A stretch of 64,000 nt of DNA. Origin: Tyto alba (lineage: Eukaryota > Chordata > Aves > Strigiformes > Tytonidae). Shown piece after piece: positions 60,559-64,000 of this stretch; position 1 is the first letter of the stretch, and each line of letters begins with the position of its first letter. The translations under genes were made by a program, and so were the position numbers. The DNA is taken from the NCBI RefSeq assembly GCF_018691265.1, contig NW_024881313.1, positions 17,229,518 through 17,293,517 on the forward strand, in the 5' to 3' direction. The notes beneath the pieces were generated by a model. The model worked only from the letters and a program-made list of their open reading frames with translations, searched no databases and was not told where the DNA came from.

Positions 60559-60999
60559 ATAATACATCTTAAGGTCATGGGATGCAGCCTAGTGTTCCTC
60601 AGTGGTACAAATGAAGGAACAGTTTTGTAGGCGGCCAGATCCTTGGAAAAGCACTTATGTTCCTAGTCTTACAAGTAAACTTCCAGTAATTTGCAAAACA
60701 TTTAAATAAGATTAATTTAGCTCAGAATGATGAGCCGTGACAAAACTAAACCACAGAGCCAACAGGTGCACCGTAGCGATCTCAGATGGGGAGGACCACG
60801 GTTCCAGGTGGGAAATGTTTTGCAACGGTTGACTGTTAAAGTCATCATTGTGAAGATGAAAAAAATGTAATTTTGGTGCTATAGAAGATGCTGGAAGGTG
60901 TAATGCTAAGTGTCACCACCAGCTGATGAACACAGGGCAGAGGGAGGGGAGACAGGCATAACTAAGGTGAGAGAAAATATGTGGGACTAGTAACCGTGT
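60559..60999. other. non-coding sequence after the CR1 pair
   Basis: Unique sequence with no open frame, repeat or gene that I recognise. Confidence 0.6.
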
Positions 61000-61032
61000 T
61001 TTGTATCTATTGCCAAGTGCAATAGATACAAA
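61000..61032. repeat. perfect 14-bp inverted repeat
   Basis: TTTGTATCTATTGC (61000-61013) and GCAATAGATACAAA (61019-61032) are exact reverse complements around the loop CAAGT. Confidence 0.96.
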
Positions 61033-61046
61033 GGCCAAGGGGCCTT
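61031..61046. repeat. GC-rich 6-bp hairpin abutting the 14-bp one
   Basis: AAGGCC (61031-61036) and GGCCTT (61041-61046) pair around the loop AAGG. The hairpin shares two A bases with the right arm of the preceding stem, so the two structures would be stacked or mutually exclusive at the junction. Confidence 0.9.
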
Positions 61047-61118
61047 GCCTGAATGAGCTCTCTGGAAAACAGTACCTTTCAAGTGTGAGGCTGCTGTGGG
61101 AACTGTGGGGATGCTGTG

Positions 61119-61138
61119 ATAATACAAGGTTGTATTAT
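61119..61138. repeat. 9-bp inverted repeat, near-palindrome
   Basis: ATAATACAA (61119-61127) and TTGTATTAT (61130-61138) are separated by GG. The word AATACAAGGTTG recurs about 35 bases downstream (about 61157-61168). Confidence 0.92.
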
Positions 61139-64000
61139 TAAATACGTGCTGTGTAAATACAAGGTTGACATCCTGCTTTAAGCACCATTATGTCATGTGA
61201 AGGTCACTGCTTAAATCCACTTCATGCAGACTGAGATTTCAAACACGGATGTTGCTTCAGCTTGAAAAGAAAAGTAGAAGTGTGAAGAGTCCTTGTCTAA
61301 AGTGAATGCAGCTGGGAATCTTGGCTGCCCATAAGCCATTGCAGGCTTTTATCACCTGACATGATGCTAAACAATCTGTCAGTGGAAACCCACCCAATTT
61401 TCTAAGCTTTTGGCAGATTTCTATAAAACTGAGCACGATGCCAGGAAGTGTTTGGATTTCAGCTAACTTGCAAATTCTGATGAAGGTATGTTTTGACAAT
61501 AAATTTATCCTAAGAGCTCTTCTTGTGGCTTTAGTTCATGGCAGTAATCTTATATGTGCTTACTGTGAAAGTTCCAGAAGGCAACATTCAAGCAGTCTTA
61601 TTTTAGCAAAGTTTACTAAAATAATAACATATCATTAAACATAGAGCAATTTCAGTTAACTAGTCATTGAGAAAACTTTCTGAGATCAGAGTGTGGCAGG
61701 ACCAACTTCACACTTATTAGAGTTCTTCATGTAGGAAGCCATATTTAGTGCAATTTAAATAACAGCCTGATTCAAATCCCTCTTATTTCTTTAACGGTAT
61801 CATTTAGAACTAGCTTGGACTTAGTATATTTTTCTTAAGGAAACATTTTTTGAGCAAAATTTTATCTTTAATCAGTGAAGGCTGAAAAATCAGGTAATTA
61901 TCAGTTGGATCTGGTTTTATTAATCTTTGGAAAGAGTAAAAGCCTTTTTTTCAGCATCTATTAGTTGCATTGTTGCTGAGGGGACTGGAGATAGGAAAGA
62001 AGATTTTTTTTTTTTCTTTAGCTATTTTTTGCAAGGGGGAAAGCTGAGGAGTTAAGAGCTTGTAGGGGAAGGCAATGGGAAATTGAAATGTAAGTTTCAG
62101 GAGATGCATCTGTCATAGCACATGGAGTGATGTTTTATTAAAAAAAAAGTCAGAAACTATTCTGAGGTAGAGGTTGAATTTTTGGTATCCAGTACTGAAG
62201 AAAAATAAATAAATATTGCTTATATTGAAAAATTTAAATTGGGGTTATCTATGAAAAAAGTAGTTGCTGTGGTAGACAGAGGAACCTCTAATAACCCATA
62301 AACCATCAGTTAACAGTGATCAGTTGCGGAACTCCTGATGTGACTTTTGATGTTGAATATAGATGTTTCAGCCAGAATAATAGCTATTTTTGTGGCATAA
62401 TGACAATCTGAAGACTTCTAGCCTGTAGAAAGTATGCTGAAGAGACAAAAATCCACCTACTGGAAGAAAATTGCAGGTGTTGCAGCTACTGACAAGGAGT
62501 CACACTGCCCTCACTTTTTTCTGTAGTTCATTGGGGGATTTATCTCTGCTCAAATACAAGTTATGTTAATGTCAGTGTTCTCTGGACTTTCAGTGTACAT
62601 GAAAACAGCTAAAACACAAGTTAATCCCCAGAACTGTAAGGCAAATAAACATCCTGCTATAATTTGAAATGTAGTACATTTTCTGGCTGCTAGAATCCTG
62701 TTTATGTGGCATTAGACTGTATATTTTTACTTGAGTTCAGAAATGAAAAAGGCAAAACTCTAAGGACAGTACCTGGAAAAATATTCAGAAGCAATGAAAC
62801 AGTGAGTTGGAAGTTGTCTTAAGAGCACTGCAAACTGGTTCCCTTGCATTTTATATGATTTAATATAAATGTACAATAGACAAGAAGACTGCTATGGATA
62901 AAGAAAATAGACTTTGTTTTTGAATTAAAGTTGTGGATACATATTTGGAAGTTTTAAGGTACAGCTCTGTGTGTTTGCTTTGGTTAGCAGAGGTAGAACT
63001 TATGTTGAAGATGCTAGATTTTCACAATATGGAGGAACATTAGCTGATCCCAGACCGATGTAACACAGTTGTGTATTTCAAAGAAGGTTGCATAACAATA
63101 AAATGTTCTGTTCAGGGTTTGTGTGAAGGGCTGTAACAGTGATGTTTCTGAACAACTATGTGCAGCCACAAGAATATGTTGGCTGAGTAGAGACTTTGAA
63201 TTATCTCTGAAAAAGTCTACAGGGATCAAAAGTTAAGATGCAGGATATGATAGACTGCTTCAAAAGTTTGGGCCCATACAGATGTGCAGGGACAGCATAG
63301 AACAGCTGGCTTGAAAGTGTGTACCACCAAGGGCTTCATCAGGGCTTCATCTTGAGCATTACATGATTGTGATCTTGGGGAAAGACATTTAATGAGGTCA
63401 AAAAGACACTAGAAGATCTGTATTTTTACACTGAGATACCTGTTGTCATAATGCCTTGATAGTATCTAAAATCCCCAGTGTCTATACCTTGATCCATTTT
63501 TACGTTGTTTCTTTTGTCTGGAGTACCCTATAATAAGAACATTTATTATAATATAATTATTTATTACAGGTGATACAAAATTGTAATGACAAGTAGTTTA
63601 AATAACATATTTTCAGGCACAAGCATAGAAAAAGTGTAGGAATTTCATCACCTACCATGTCTTTCAGGATCATATAAACAGTGTTCTCTGTTGTTTTAGG
63701 TCAACAAATAGGTTCAGCATGGAGCCATTCTGAGGGGAAATTTTGACTCTTCCAATGTTGAAGATGTAGTTAAAATTATTTAATAAACTCTGTGAAGCTA
63801 CACTTCATGCATTTAAACAAACTACTCTCTTTGCACCTGTAAGGAAAAACAACATGAATTGTAGACACATTAATCATTGCAGTTTGTAATGAATAATGCA
63901 TTTGTTTGTTTCTGCATGTTATCTGATAATATACAGTAAAGCATGTTTTACTTCTTTATCATTCACATTGCAGCTTTTATGTAATGTATTATGTGTGGAA
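61139..64000. other. AT-rich non-coding sequence to the window end
   Basis: No recognised gene, LTR or CR1. The open frames at 61257-61499 (-), 61438-61638 (+) and 63014-63229 (-) are short and unrecognised. An 11-base duplication (AGGGCTTCATC) lies at about 63329-63350. Confidence 0.6.

Overview
This window reads as vertebrate nuclear DNA, most likely from a bird. It is AT-rich and CpG-poor and contains no compact gene. Its recognisable content is avian-style retrotransposon debris: CR1 non-LTR elements (LINEs) ending in the short ATTCTAG/ATTCTATG-type 3' repeats typical of CR1, and two roughly 1-kb solo LTRs of a family common in bird genomes, each with an internal array of about 45 bp. I found no bacterial or viral operon, no CRISPR array, no tRNA or rRNA gene, and no protein-coding gene that I recognise. 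The best overall reading is a gene desert or a very long intron.

Layout. Bases 1-21.3 kb are unique AT-rich DNA. They contain an exact 73-bp tandem duplication (12514-12659), minor short duplications, a stretch that could be a conserved non-coding element (16.9-17.5 kb) and scattered chance open frames. A solo LTR lies at 21324-22286. Unique sequence follows to 33.7 kb, with two clean hairpins, a possible terminal exon (28880-29320) and a 22-C homopolymer (31308-31329). A second, related solo LTR in the same orientation lies at 33716-34724. Just downstream is an old minus-strand CR1 remnant (about 35.15-36.89 kb) that covers the endonuclease/reverse-transcriptase part of the CR1 ORF. A second old minus-strand CR1 piece lies at 46.08-46.89 kb and an old plus-strand piece at 47.83-48.49 kb; they face each other head-to-head and cover the same part of the ORF. 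At 57.45-58.16 kb there is a comparatively GC-rich, non-repetitive block with a well-formed candidate 43-bp exon. Two younger CR1 3' ends sit head-to-tail at 59503-60558, and the second keeps a frameshifted reverse-transcriptase C-terminus. A small cluster of perfect inverted repeats follows at 61.0-61.14 kb. The rest, to 64 kb, is unique AT-rich sequence.

No set of genes works together here. The interpretable biology is transposon history plus a few structural or exon-like signals that would need RNA or comparative data to confirm. I saw no convincing new biological system. The most useful follow-ups are the candidate exons, the 73-bp duplication, the inverted CR1 pair and the 61-kb inverted-repeat cluster.
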